Origin: Brevundimonas naejangsanensis
GTDB taxonomy: Bacteria > Pseudomonadota > Alphaproteobacteria > Caulobacterales > Caulobacteraceae
Length of the DNA: 64,000 nucleotides
Assembly (NCBI RefSeq): GCF_003627995.1
Contig: NZ_CP032707.1
Span: 2,036,501-2,100,500 of the forward strand
Direction of reading: 5' to 3'
The notes under the pieces were generated by a model. It had not been told where the DNA came from. It saw only the letters and a list, made by a program, of their open reading frames with translations, and made no database searches. A program made the position numbers and the translations under genes. Positions 53,595 to 62,331 of the stretch are shown here, piece by piece. Numbering within the stretch: position 1 is the first letter of the stretch; every line of letters starts with the position of its first letter.

Positions 53595-54785
53595 ATGGCC
53601 AAGGAAAAGTTCGAACGCACCAAGCCGCACTGCAACATCGGCACGATCGGCCACGTTGACCACGGCAAGACGACGCTGACGGCGGCGATCTCGATGACGC
53701 TGTCGAAGGCCGGCGGCGGCAAGGCGATGAACTACGCCGACATCGACAACGCGCCGGAAGAGAAGGCGCGCGGCATCACCATCAACACCTCGCACGTGGA
53801 ATATGAGACGGAAAACCGTCACTACGCCCACGTCGACTGCCCGGGCCACGCCGACTACGTGAAGAACATGATCACGGGCGCGGCTCAGATGGACGGCGCG
53901 ATCCTGGTGTGCTCGGCCGCTGACGGCCCGATGCCGCAGACCCGCGAGCATATCCTGCTGTCGCGTCAGGTCGGCGTTCCGGCCCTGGTGGTGTTCCTGA
54001 ACAAGGTCGACATGGTCGACGACGAGGAGCTGCTCGAGCTGGTCGAGATGGAAGTTCGCGAACTTCTGTCGTCCTACCAGTTCCCGGGCGACGACATTCC
54101 GGTGATCAAGGGCTCGGCCTTGGCCGCGGTCGAAGACCGTGACCCGCAGATCGGCGCCGAGCGCATCCTGGAGCTGATGGCGGCGGTCGACGCCTACATC
54201 CCGCAGCCGGAACGTCCGGTCGACATGCCGTTCCTGATGCCGGTCGAAGACGTGTTCTCGATCTCGGGCCGCGGCACCGTGGTGACGGGTCGCGTCGAGC
54301 GCGGCATCGTCAAGGTCGGCGAGGAAGTCGAAATCGTCGGCATCCGTCCGGTTCAGAAGACGACCTGCACGGGCGTCGAAATGTTCCGCAAGCTGCTGGA
54401 CCAGGGCCAGGCCGGCGACAACGTGGGCGTGCTGCTGCGCGGCACCAAGCGTGAAGACGTCGAGCGCGGCCAGGTGCTGTGCAAGCCGGGTTCGATCACC
54501 CCGCATACCAAGTTCGTGGCCGAGGCCTACATCCTGACCAAGGAAGAAGGCGGCCGTCACACGCCGTTCTTCACGAACTACCGCCCGCAGTTCTACTTCC
54601 GCACGACCGACGTGACCGGCATCGTGAAGCTGAAGGAAGGCGTGGAAATGATCATGCCGGGCGACAACGCCGAGCTGGACGTCGAGCTGATCACCCCGAT
54701 CGCCATGGAAGAGAAGCTGCGCTTCGCCATCCGTGAAGGCGGCCGCACCGTCGGCGCCGGCGTCGTGGCCAAGATCGTCGAGTAA
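53595..54785 (+). CDS. tuf: Elongation factor Tu
   Basis: A 396-residue EF-Tu. GTP-binding motifs are GHVDHGKT (P-loop), the effector region with [22 protein letters not shown] (switch II) and [11 protein letters not shown]. Domains II and III are complete ([22 protein letters not shown] and [19 protein letters not shown]). It carries aminoacyl-tRNAs to the ribosome. It follows the tRNA-Tyr and tRNA-Gly genes, the classical tufB arrangement, but a terminator follows instead of tRNA-Trp-secE-nusG. The ATG at 53595 is used; a TTG two codons upstream is in frame. Confidence 0.97.
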   Translation: MAKEKFERTKPHCNIGTIGHVDHGKTTLTAAISMTLSKAGGGKAMNYADIDNAPEEKARGITINTSHVEYETENRHYAHVDCPGHADYVKNMITGAAQMDGAILVCSAADGPMPQTREHILLSRQVGVPALVVFLNKVDMVDDEELLELVEMEVRELLSSYQFPGDDIPVIKGSALAAVEDRDPQIGAERILELMAAVDAYIPQPERPVDMPFLMPVEDVFSISGRGTVVTGRVERGIVKVGEEVEIVGIRPVQKTTCTGVEMFRKLLDQGQAGDNVGVLLRGTKREDVERGQVLCKPGSITPHTKFVAEAYILTKEEGGRHTPFFTNYRPQFYFRTTDVTGIVKLKEGVEMIMPGDNAELDVELITPIAMEEKLRFAIREGGRTVGAGVVAKIVE

Positions 54786-54897
54786 TCGACGATCAAGGAA
54801 CAAGCGTAGGCTTACCAGTTTCAGTAAGAGTAGCGTAAGCGTTCCGGCCTCAAGCAGCCCGCAAGGGCGTTAGGCTATAGTATCAAGCGTAACAGAG

Positions 54898-54927
54898 CGG
54901 CCCTCCGGTTCTCCGGGGGGCCGTTTT
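54898..54927 (+). terminator. Rho-independent terminator downstream of tuf
   Basis: CGGCCCTCCGG and CCGGGGGGCCG form an 11-bp stem with a TTCT loop and are followed by TTTT. It lies 112 bases past the tuf stop. Confidence 0.9.
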
Positions 54928-55027
54928 GCTTTGGATCAAAACTGAATTTACGACTTTGGTCGAACCCGACAATTAAGATTTTTCTCAGCGCGGCGGGAGC
55001 ATTTCGGGCGGCTGAAAGGACCTACTA

Positions 55028-56608
55028 ATGACTGACGTCGACTGGCCCCGCCGCGCTGGCCTCTCCGCTGCGCTCGACGAGGCCGCTATCGTGGCGATCA
55101 CGGATCGCGCCGGTCGCATACTGTATTGCAACGACAAGTTTGAAGCGGTCAGCGGCTACGCCCGCGACGAACTGATCGGCCAGACCCACCGGGTGGTGAA
55201 CTCCGGGGCGCACGGGCGCGACTTTTTCCAGGGCCTCTACCGCACCATCGCTCAGGGCGAGGTCTGGCGCGGCACGATCCAGAATCGCAAGAAGATGGGC
55301 GAGCCCTATTGGGTGGACACCACCATCGTGCCCAATCTGGGACCCGACGGTTGGCCTGAGACCTATACGGCCATCCGGTTCGAGGTGTCGGACCACGTCC
55401 GCGCGCTCAAGGCCCTGGAGGCGGCCCAGGCGGAGGCGAGGCGGGCCGCCGAGGTGCGGGATCGCTTCTTCGCCAACATCAGCCATGAGGTGCGCACCCC
55501 GCTGAACGCCGTCCTGGGGCTGGCCTCGGCCCTGACCCACACGACGCTGACGCCGCGCCAGGCGGAGATGCTGAATCTGATCACCGGGGCGGGCGACGCC
55601 CTGCGCCGGGTTCTGGATGACATGCTCGACCTGTCGAAGATGCAGGCGGGCCAGTTCAGCCTGTCGCCCGGACCCTTCGACCTCCGAGCCGACATCGAGG
55701 CCGTGGTCGAGATGCGCCGGGCCGCAGCCGAGGCCAAGGGGCTGGCGCTGGACGTGGCCTTCGCTCCGGGCGCGCAGGGCGAGGTGATCGGCGACGGGGT
55801 GCGGATCACCCAGATCGTCTCAAATCTGGTGTCCAATGCGGTGAAGTTCACGCCCCAGGGCCGCGTGTCCGTGCGTGTCGACGTGCGCGCGCAGAACGGG
55901 ACCGACCGGCTCGTGATTGAGGTCGAGGACACGGGCATCGGCTTCGACGCCGTGGCGGCCCAGCGACTGTTCAGACCCTTCGTCCAGGCCGACGACGCCA
56001 TTTCGCGCCAGTTCGGCGGCACGGGGCTGGGCCTGTCGATCTGCAAGTCGCTGGCGGAGCTCATGGAGGGCGAGATCACTGCGGAATTCACGCCGGGCAA
56101 GGGCAGCCGGTTCACGGTGGACCTGCCTGTGGTCCGTGCGGCTTCGAGCGGGATGACGGGCTCGGCGGACGAGGGGGTGGCTGAGGAGGGGCCCTGCTTG
56201 CGGATTCTGGCGGTCGAGGACAATCCGGCCAACCAGATGGTCGTGCGCTGCCTGCTGGAGCCGCTGGGCTTCGAGATCGTCACCGCCGACGATGGTCTGG
56301 AAGGCGTGCGGCGCTTTCAGGAAGAACGCTTCGACATGGTGCTGATGGACATGCAGATGCCGGTCATGGACGGGCTGGAGGCGATGCGGCGCATCCGGGC
56401 CGAGGAGGCGCGCCGAGGCGCGCCGCGCACCCCCATCGTCATGCTGACGGCCAACACCACGGAGGTCCACCACCTCAAGGCGGCGCAGGCCGGGGCTGAT
56501 CATCTGGTCGCCAAGCCGGTCACACTGGAGCTTCTGCTGCAAGGGATGGAGCAGGGCGCGGCCGCCGCTGCGGAATGGGCGCCCGAGGCGGTCCTGCCCG
56601 TCGCCTGA
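55028..56608 (+). CDS. PAS-containing hybrid histidine kinase
   Basis: A 526-residue protein without transmembrane segments. A PAS domain (~12-125, NDKFEAVSGYARDELIGQTHRVVN) of the Aer/redox-sensor style leads to a HisKA domain with the phospho-accepting H153 in FANISHEVRTPLN, an HATPase (N box LVSNAVKF, G1 DTGIGF, G2 GGTGLGLSIC) and a C-terminal receiver with D441 in LMDMQMPVMDG. It is a cytoplasmic sensor with an internal phosphorelay; a separate HPt protein and regulator are not in the window. The signal could be a soluble ligand or redox state. Confidence 0.93.
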   Translation: MTDVDWPRRAGLSAALDEAAIVAITDRAGRILYCNDKFEAVSGYARDELIGQTHRVVNSGAHGRDFFQGLYRTIAQGEVWRGTIQNRKKMGEPYWVDTTIVPNLGPDGWPETYTAIRFEVSDHVRALKALEAAQAEARRAAEVRDRFFANISHEVRTPLNAVLGLASALTHTTLTPRQAEMLNLITGAGDALRRVLDDMLDLSKMQAGQFSLSPGPFDLRADIEAVVEMRRAAAEAKGLALDVAFAPGAQGEVIGDGVRITQIVSNLVSNAVKFTPQGRVSVRVDVRAQNGTDRLVIEVEDTGIGFDAVAAQRLFRPFVQADDAISRQFGGTGLGLSICKSLAELMEGEITAEFTPGKGSRFTVDLPVVRAASSGMTGSADEGVAEEGPCLRILAVEDNPANQMVVRCLLEPLGFEIVTADDGLEGVRRFQEERFDMVLMDMQMPVMDGLEAMRRIRAEEARRGAPRTPIVMLTANTTEVHHLKAAQAGADHLVAKPVTLELLLQGMEQGAAAAAEWAPEAVLPVA

Positions 56609-56669
56609 GCGCGGAACCCGGCGGGCGCCCCTGCGTTCACGCCCGGTCGCCAATGAATGGTTAACCACC

Positions 56670-56801
56670 ATGGGCCGCGCCGCGCGTCTGGGCTTGATGA
56701 TAGGACTGGTGATCGGTCTCTGCGCCTGCGCGTCCCAGAATGGGGGACGCCGGGCCGCGACAGGCTTCTACGGCGCCGCCGAGATCGGGCGCACATCCTG
56801 A
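56670..56801 (+). CDS. Possible small lipoprotein
   Basis: A 43-residue frame, MGRAARLGLMIGLVIGLCAC at the start, with a hydrophobic signal and a lipobox-like LCAC, followed by a short polar tail ending AAEIGRTS. Small entericidin-like lipoproteins look similar, but no relative was recognised. There is no strong ribosome-binding site. Around it, 56609-56906 holds nothing else clear. Confidence 0.4.
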   Translation: MGRAARLGLMIGLVIGLCACASQNGGRRAATGFYGAAEIGRTS

Positions 56802-56906
56802 ACGCCCCATTCAAGACAAGAATGGCTGGCGTGTCGGCGGCTTCGCCCTTAATATCAACACCGCGGACGCCGGTAGTCGCGCCGCGTCAGGGCTTCTCCC
56901 TTTTCG

Positions 56907-58220
56907 ATGTTGACCATCGCTATCGCCGTCGTGCTGCTGCTCGTGGTGCTGAACGGCCTCTTCGCCATGACCGAACTCGCGGTCGTGTCCTCCCGCAAAT
57001 CCAAGCTTCAGAGCCGCGCCGAGCGAGGAGACCGGGGCGCTCGGAAGGCGCTCAAGCTGGCGGAAGAGCCGACGCAATTCCTGTCGGCCGTGCAGGTGGG
57101 CATCACCCTGATCGGCATCCTGGCCGGCGCCTACGGCCAGGCGGCCATCGCCGGGCAGCTGACCGAAATCCTGAAGCAGGCCGCGCCGGTGCTGGCGCCC
57201 TACGCCCAGGTGGGCTCGACCGCGCTGGTCGTCGTGCTGATCACCTATGTCTCGCTGATCGTGGGCGAACTGGTTCCCAAGCGGCTGGCCCTGATCTTCC
57301 CCGAGACGATCGCGGCTAAGATGGCCGGGCCGATCTCGACGCTGGCGCTGATCATGAAGCCCTTCGTCCTGCTGCTGACCGCCTCGACCTCGGGCATTCT
57401 CAAACTGCTGGGCGTCAAGGACCGCGACGGTTCGGACGTCACCCAGGAAGAGGTGGAGAGCATCCTGGCCGAGGGCGCTTCGGCGGGCCTGATCGAGCCG
57501 GAAGAGCAGGAGATGATCGAGGAGATCCTGCGCCTGGGCGACCGCGCCGTGCGCGTCGCCATGACGCCGCGCCACGAGGTCTATTGGATTGCCCTGGACG
57601 ACCCCGAGGCGGTGCTGCGCGAGGAAATCCGCACCTGCCCCTATTCACGCATCGTGGTCGCGCGCGAGAATGACGTCGATAATCCCCTTGGGGTGGTCCA
57701 CAAGAAGGACCTGCTGGACAGCCTGTTGGACAAGGGCGAGTTCGACGTCGAGAAGCTGGTCGCCGAGCCGGCCTTCATCCCCCAGTCGACCTCGGTGCTG
57801 AAGGCGCTGGAGATCCTGAAGGGGTCGAAGGTCCACATGGCCTTCGTGGTCGACGAATACGGCGCCTTCGAAGGGGTGGTCACGGCCACCGACCTGCTGG
57901 AGATGATCGCCGGCGACTTCAACGAAAGCCACGACGAGACCGAGGTCGCCATCCGCAAGCGCGAGGACGGCTCCTGGGCCGTGGACGGCCAGGCGGACCT
58001 GGACGAGCTGGGCGAAACCCTGGGCGAGGAGTTCGGGGAGCACGAGGGCTTCCACACGGTGGCGGGTCTGGTGCTGCACCACCTGTCGCGCGTGCCCGAC
58101 GAGGGCGAGATCCTTCAGCTGGGCCGGTTCGAGGTCGAGGTCATCGACATGGACGACCGCCGCATCGACAAGCTGCTGTTCCGCCCGATCATCAAGGGGC
58201 CGGAGACCGACGCCGCCTGA
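56907..58220 (+). CDS. CorC/HlyC-type CNNM-CBS membrane protein
   Basis: A 437-residue protein. The N-terminal CNNM (DUF21) membrane domain (~1-190) has NGLFAMTELAVVSSRKSKLQ and FLSAVQVGITLIGILAGAYGQ. A CBS pair (~210-335) with MTPRHEVYWI and FVVDEYGAFEGVVTATDLLEMIAGD follows, then the CorC_HlyC domain (~345-425, WAVDGQADLDELGETL and TVAGLVLHHL). Such proteins move Mg2+ or other cations out, although some are annotated as hemolysins. The start follows the conserved layout of three to four helices. Confidence 0.9.
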   Translation: MLTIAIAVVLLLVVLNGLFAMTELAVVSSRKSKLQSRAERGDRGARKALKLAEEPTQFLSAVQVGITLIGILAGAYGQAAIAGQLTEILKQAAPVLAPYAQVGSTALVVVLITYVSLIVGELVPKRLALIFPETIAAKMAGPISTLALIMKPFVLLLTASTSGILKLLGVKDRDGSDVTQEEVESILAEGASAGLIEPEEQEMIEEILRLGDRAVRVAMTPRHEVYWIALDDPEAVLREEIRTCPYSRIVVARENDVDNPLGVVHKKDLLDSLLDKGEFDVEKLVAEPAFIPQSTSVLKALEILKGSKVHMAFVVDEYGAFEGVVTATDLLEMIAGDFNESHDETEVAIRKREDGSWAVDGQADLDELGETLGEEFGEHEGFHTVAGLVLHHLSRVPDEGEILQLGRFEVEVIDMDDRRIDKLLFRPIIKGPETDAA

Positions 58221-58246
58221 TCATCGGCGGCGCCGGTCGCGTCGGC

Positions 58247-58618
58247 TCAGGGCTGGTCGAGCGGATTGACCACGGCGACCCTGTAGGGGCGCATTCGGCC
58301 GCCCGGCTCGGCCAGGGAGACGTATTCGCCCGCGACGAAGCGTTCGTCCTCGAGGCGGAAGCCGACGGCGTCGGAATCCTCACCCGGGAAGTCCAGCAGC
58401 CAGCGGCCGTCGGAGCCTTGCGTCAGCTGGCCGACGGCCAGGGTCTCGCCGTCGCGGAAGCGTCGCACGCGGGTGCGTTCGGGCGCGGCGAGCAGGGCCG
58501 GGGCGTCCAGCCGCGCCTGATCATCCAGCATCACGACCAGATCGTAGCCGTCGCCGGGATCGCCGTGAGGCGCGTCGGCCTCGCGCGCCAGCTCCAGCCG
58601 GATATGTTGCAGGCTCAT
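58247..58618 (-). CDS. Hypothetical protein downstream of the 38-residue membrane protein
   Basis: A 123-residue cytoplasmic protein with no recognised domain, mixed beta/alpha composition and many Asp/Arg residues (ELAREADAPHGDPGDGYDLV at the N-terminus, RDGETLAVGQLTQGSDGRWLLDF in the middle, MRPYRVAVVNPLDQP at the end). The start is three bases past the stop of the 38-residue membrane-protein gene on the same strand, so the two are probably translated from one mRNA that starts behind an FNR-type box. Confidence 0.65.
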   Translation of the reverse strand: MSLQHIRLELAREADAPHGDPGDGYDLVVMLDDQARLDAPALLAAPERTRVRRFRDGETLAVGQLTQGSDGRWLLDFPGEDSDAVGFRLEDERFVAGEYVSLAEPGGRMRPYRVAVVNPLDQP

Positions 58619-58621
58619 GAC

Positions 58622-58738
58622 CTAGCGTTCCTTGCGCTCGGCCATGTTGGTGGCCACGACGCCATAGCCCACGGCGGCCATGAAGATGAGGAAGAAGGCG
58701 GCGAAGGCGGCGACGGCGGGGATGATTTCGGTGGGCAT
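58622..58738 (-). CDS. 38-residue single-helix membrane protein
   Basis: A very short gene with strong supporting signs: ATG at 58738 preceded by AGGAG seven bases upstream, one transmembrane helix (AVAAFAAFFLIFMAAVGYGVV) and a charged tail (NMAERKER). It lies between cydC (76 bases upstream) and the 123-residue hypothetical on the minus strand. A perfect FNR-type palindrome lies ~50 bases before its start. It does not look like CydX, the small subunit of cytochrome bd, but its size, membrane nature and position invite the comparison. Confidence 0.65.
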   Translation of the reverse strand: MPTEIIPAVAAFAAFFLIFMAAVGYGVVATNMAERKER

Positions 58739-58786
58739 GGTTGGTCTCCTATGCCGCCAGCAGAGCTTATCGCCGCCCGCTGCGCC

Positions 58787-58800
58787 TTGATGGAGATCAA
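58787..58800. promoter_or_regulatory. Perfect FNR/FixK-type box near the 38-residue membrane protein gene
   Basis: TTGAT-GGAG-ATCAA matches the FNR/FixK consensus with its 4-base spacer. It lies between the cydC stop (58814) and the start of the small membrane protein gene (58738, minus strand), in a position to control that gene. Confidence 0.7.
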
Positions 58801-58813
58801 AGGTTGGCCACCG

Positions 58814-60478
58814 TCAGGCCGCGACCCGGATCGGCTGGACGCGGGCCCGGATGCGGCCGTCGGCAGCGATGCCGGTGACAGCCAGAGCCTGGTCGCACAG
58901 AGCAAGGGGCGCGGGGCGGTGGCTGATCAGGATCAGGCCCTGGCCGGTGCGCTGCAGGCGCAGGGTCAGACGCTCCAGCACCAGGGCCTCCGTGGCGGGG
59001 TCCAGGCCTTCGGTCGGCTCGTCCAGCACCAGCCAGGGGGCGGGACGCAGATAGGCGCGGGCCAGGCCCAGGCGACGCCGCTCGCCGCCCGACAGGCGGG
59101 CGCCGTTCTCGCCCAGGGCGACGCCCAGGCCGCTGGGCGCGGCGCGAATGCGCTCGGCCAGGCCCGCGTCCTCGAGCGCGGCCCACAGCTGGGCGTCGTC
59201 GGCCGAGGGGGCGGCGAGGCGCAGGTTCTCGCGCACCGTCCCGGCCATCAGCACCGCCTGTTGCGGGGCATAGGCGAACAGGGCGCGCGCGGCGTCCGGG
59301 CTTAGGGTCGCGGCGTCGGCCTCGCCGAGGCGGATCTCGCCCGGCAGCGGCTCGCGCAGATGCATCATGCGCTCGACCAGGGTGGTCTTGCCCGCGCCCG
59401 AGCGCCCGACAATGGCCAGGCACTGGGGCGGGGCCAGGCGCAGATCGGGCGTCGTCAGATGAAGCGAAGGCGCGACCGGCGCGGCGGCCTCGACCGAAGG
59501 CGCGGCCTCGAGCAGTGCGCCCAGGCGCTGGACGGCGGCGGCGACGGCGCCGTTCTGGCGAAAGGCGTTCAGCAGATTTCCCGCGCTCTCGACCGTGGCC
59601 ACGGCCGCCAGCATGGCCAGGGCGGTCAGGGGCGGCGAGGCCGGGCCGGCCGCCAGGGCGGCCCCGGCGACGCCCAGAGCCATGGCCAGGGTTTGCGCGG
59701 CCATGAGCCAGCCGCCCGCGCGGGCCAGGGCTTCGGCGGCGGCCTCGACGGCGCCGCCCTGACGGGCCAGGCGGTCGACGGCCCAGTCCTTCATGCCGTA
59801 GGCCTGCAGTTCGGGCGCGGCCGCGGCCAGGGCGGCGAAGTCGGTCTTGAAGGCGCCGACGGCCTCCTGCAGGCGCCGCCCGGCGGGCTCGGCCAGGCGA
59901 CGGCCGAGAACGAGCCCCAGGACCACGCCGACGACGGCGGCCAGGGCGACGGCCAGCGCCGCGCCCCAACCGGCCAGGGCGGCCAGGCCGACGCCGGCCG
60001 CCAGGCCCGCGCCCGCGCTCCACGGCGCGGACAGGCGCACGAAGCGGTCCTGTACGGCGTCCACGTCCTGCACGAGACGGGCCGAGGCCTCGCCCCCCGC
60101 CAGGGACAGGGCGCGTCTCGCCGGGCCGCGCGCCAGGCCCTCGAACAACTGCGGCCTCAGGGCGGCCAGGGCCTTCAGCGCCGCCTCATGGCCGGTGACG
60201 CGCTCGCCGTAGCGGGAGCCGGTGCGCACGATGGCCAGGAAGCGGATGGTGGCGCTGGGGATCAGATAGTTGAAGAACTGGACCGCCGCCGGTCCGGCCG
60301 CTCCGGCCAGGGCGGCGGCGGTGATGAACCATCCCGACAGCCCGAGCAAGGCGATGGCGCCCGCCGACACCAGGGCGCCGGTGATGGAGGCGGCCAGCAG
60401 GCGCGAGGACTGGGCCCGCTCCTGCGCGCGGATCAGGGCCTGGAGGCGGGCGACGCCGGGGGAGGACGGAAAGGTCAT
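58814..60478 (-). CDS. cydC: Cytochrome bd assembly ABC exporter CydC
   Basis: A 554-residue ABC half-transporter. Six TM helices (~25-310) precede the ATPase, with Walker A GRSGAGKTT, the Q loop in FAYAPQQAVL, signature LSGGERRRLGLARAYL and Walker B WLVLDEPTEGLD. It pairs with CydD to export glutathione or cysteine, or to handle heme, for assembly of cytochrome bd and periplasmic cytochromes. The ATG at 60478 overlaps the cydD stop by four bases. Confidence 0.9.
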   Translation of the reverse strand: MTFPSSPGVARLQALIRAQERAQSSRLLAASITGALVSAGAIALLGLSGWFITAAALAGAAGPAAVQFFNYLIPSATIRFLAIVRTGSRYGERVTGHEAALKALAALRPQLFEGLARGPARRALSLAGGEASARLVQDVDAVQDRFVRLSAPWSAGAGLAAGVGLAALAGWGAALAVALAAVVGVVLGLVLGRRLAEPAGRRLQEAVGAFKTDFAALAAAAPELQAYGMKDWAVDRLARQGGAVEAAAEALARAGGWLMAAQTLAMALGVAGAALAAGPASPPLTALAMLAAVATVESAGNLLNAFRQNGAVAAAVQRLGALLEAAPSVEAAAPVAPSLHLTTPDLRLAPPQCLAIVGRSGAGKTTLVERMMHLREPLPGEIRLGEADAATLSPDAARALFAYAPQQAVLMAGTVRENLRLAAPSADDAQLWAALEDAGLAERIRAAPSGLGVALGENGARLSGGERRRLGLARAYLRPAPWLVLDEPTEGLDPATEALVLERLTLRLQRTGQGLILISHRPAPLALCDQALAVTGIAADGRIRARVQPIRVAA

Positions 60479-62121
60479 AGGCGCACCACGACGTCGGCCA
60501 GTTCGGCCACGGCCTCGGAATGGGTGGCGATCAGGGTCGTGCGGCCGCGCGCCGCCTCGCGGATGATCGGCAGAAGGGCGGCCTCGGCCTCGGCGTCGAG
60601 GTTGGCGGTCGGCTCGTCCAGAAGCAGCAGGGGCGCGGGCTTGAGGAAGGCGCGGGCCAGGCCCAGACGGCGACGCTCGCCGCCCGACAGGCCGCCGCCG
60701 CGCTCGTCGATCAGTCGGTCCAGCGCGCCCTCGAGACCCGCCTTGCGGGCGGCCCCTTCGATCTCCTCGGCCGAGGCGCCGCGTCGGGCCAGGGCGATGT
60801 TCTCGGCCAGGGTCCCGCGAATGACGACCGGCGCCTGGCCGGCCCAGGCGACCCAGTCGGTCAGGTCGGGGCTGTCGGACAGGCGGAGCTCGCCGATCTC
60901 GACCTCGCCCTCGGACAGGGGCGCCAGGCCCAGGAACAGGTTGAGCAGGCTGCTCTTTCCCGCGCCGCTGAGGCCGATCAGGGCGACCACGGCGCCGGGC
61001 GCGGCCTCCAGATTGAAGCCGCTGAGGACCGGCGCGCCGTCATAGGCGACGGCTACGTCACGGAAGCGCAGGGCCGGGGCCGAAGCGGGCAGGGCGGGGC
61101 GCGGGCGCGGCGCCTCGGCCGCCTGGTCCAGGCGACGCAGGCTGGGCACGGCCGATTCGGCGGCCTGGCGGTCATGATAGGCGGCGGCGAGGCGGCGCAT
61201 CGGCTGATAGACCTCGGGCGCCAGGGCCAGGACGAAGAAGGCCTGGGTCAGGCTGAGCTGCTCAGGAGCCGGGAAGGGCAGCAGCTTCAGCAGGTTGAAG
61301 CCGCAATAGACGGCGACCAGGGCCACCGCGAGGGCCGAGAAGAACTCCAGCACCGCCGAGGACAGGAAGGCGACTTTCAGCACCCGGCCGGTGCGGCGCG
61401 CCAGGTCGTCCGAGGCGCGGGCGATGACGCGGGTCTGCTGGGACTCGGCCTGGAAGGACAGGATGGCGGGCAGGGCGCGCACCCGGTCCAGAAACAGGCC
61501 GGACAGCCGCTCCAGCGCCTGGAACTGGCGGCGGCTCTCGGCTCCGGCGGCCATGCCGGTCAGGGCCATGCCCAGAACGAAGGGCAGCAGGGTGAAGACC
61601 AGGATGCCGGCGGTGAAGGGGCTGACCACGGCGGCGGCGGCGATCAGGATCAGGGGCGAGGCGGCGGCCGCCAGGCGCGCAGGCATGAAGCGCGCGACGT
61701 GACCGTCCAGGGCCTCGACCCCCTCGGCGACGGCGGTCATCGAGGCGGCGTCGGACAGGCGGCCGGACAGGGCGCCCTTCAGAACGCGGCGGCGCAGGCC
61801 TCCCTTGGCGGCTCGCGCGGCGCGGGTGTTGAACCGGACGGCGGCCTGGCTCAGCGCGGCGCGGGTCACGAGGGCGGCGACGGCCAGGGCCAGCCCCGGC
61901 GTCGCCTCGGCCAGACCGTGCGGCAGGGCCCCCACGGCCAGCGCCAGTCCGGCGGCGAAACCGATGGCCGGAGCGGTGTCGGCGATCACCAGGGCGCCGC
62001 CCAGGCCCATCAGCCGCCGCCACGGCGACAGGGCGGATTTCAGCCAGAGCGCGGGCGTCTCTTCTCCCGCGATTCTCCGCGAGGCTGTCGGCTGTGGGGC
62101 GAGCGGCTGGGCCGTCATCAT
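60475..62121 (-). CDS. cydD: Cytochrome bd assembly ABC exporter CydD
   Basis: A 548-residue ABC half-transporter, partner of CydC. Six TM helices lie in ~45-300, and the ATPase has Walker A GLSGAGKSS, LSGGERRRLGLARAFL and LLLLDEPTANLD. The start at 62121 (MMTAQPL) is chosen because AGGAG precedes it; an ATG 22 codons further upstream would run into that site. It is the first gene of the cydDC operon, divergent from cydA, with an FNR-type box between them. Confidence 0.91.
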   Translation of the reverse strand: MMTAQPLAPQPTASRRIAGEETPALWLKSALSPWRRLMGLGGALVIADTAPAIGFAAGLALAVGALPHGLAEATPGLALAVAALVTRAALSQAAVRFNTRAARAAKGGLRRRVLKGALSGRLSDAASMTAVAEGVEALDGHVARFMPARLAAAASPLILIAAAAVVSPFTAGILVFTLLPFVLGMALTGMAAGAESRRQFQALERLSGLFLDRVRALPAILSFQAESQQTRVIARASDDLARRTGRVLKVAFLSSAVLEFFSALAVALVAVYCGFNLLKLLPFPAPEQLSLTQAFFVLALAPEVYQPMRRLAAAYHDRQAAESAVPSLRRLDQAAEAPRPRPALPASAPALRFRDVAVAYDGAPVLSGFNLEAAPGAVVALIGLSGAGKSSLLNLFLGLAPLSEGEVEIGELRLSDSPDLTDWVAWAGQAPVVIRGTLAENIALARRGASAEEIEGAARKAGLEGALDRLIDERGGGLSGGERRRLGLARAFLKPAPLLLLDEPTANLDAEAEAALLPIIREAARGRTTLIATHSEAVAELADVVVRL

Positions 62122-62242
62122 GTCTCCTGGTTCGTCCGCCTGATCAGGCATCATCGGCGACGAGGGAGGATTGGGCAAAAAGCCCATGTGGCGAAAGGCC
62201 CTTGGGCAAAAGGCCGTCTAGAGCGAGTCTGATGGCAAGGCT

Positions 62243-62256
62243 TTGATACGGATCAA
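62243..62256. promoter_or_regulatory. Perfect FNR/FixK-type box between cydD and cydA
   Basis: TTGAT-ACGG-ATCAA lies ~75 bases before cydA and ~120 before cydD. FNR/FixK proteins activate microaerobic genes such as cytochrome bd in alphaproteobacteria, so shared low-oxygen control is likely. Confidence 0.8.
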
Positions 62257-62331
62257 GGCGGAGCAAACGGCGTCGCTTTAGGTTATAGTCGAACGCCGGT
62301 CGATGGGGGCTGGCGGTCAGGAGCCTTGCCA

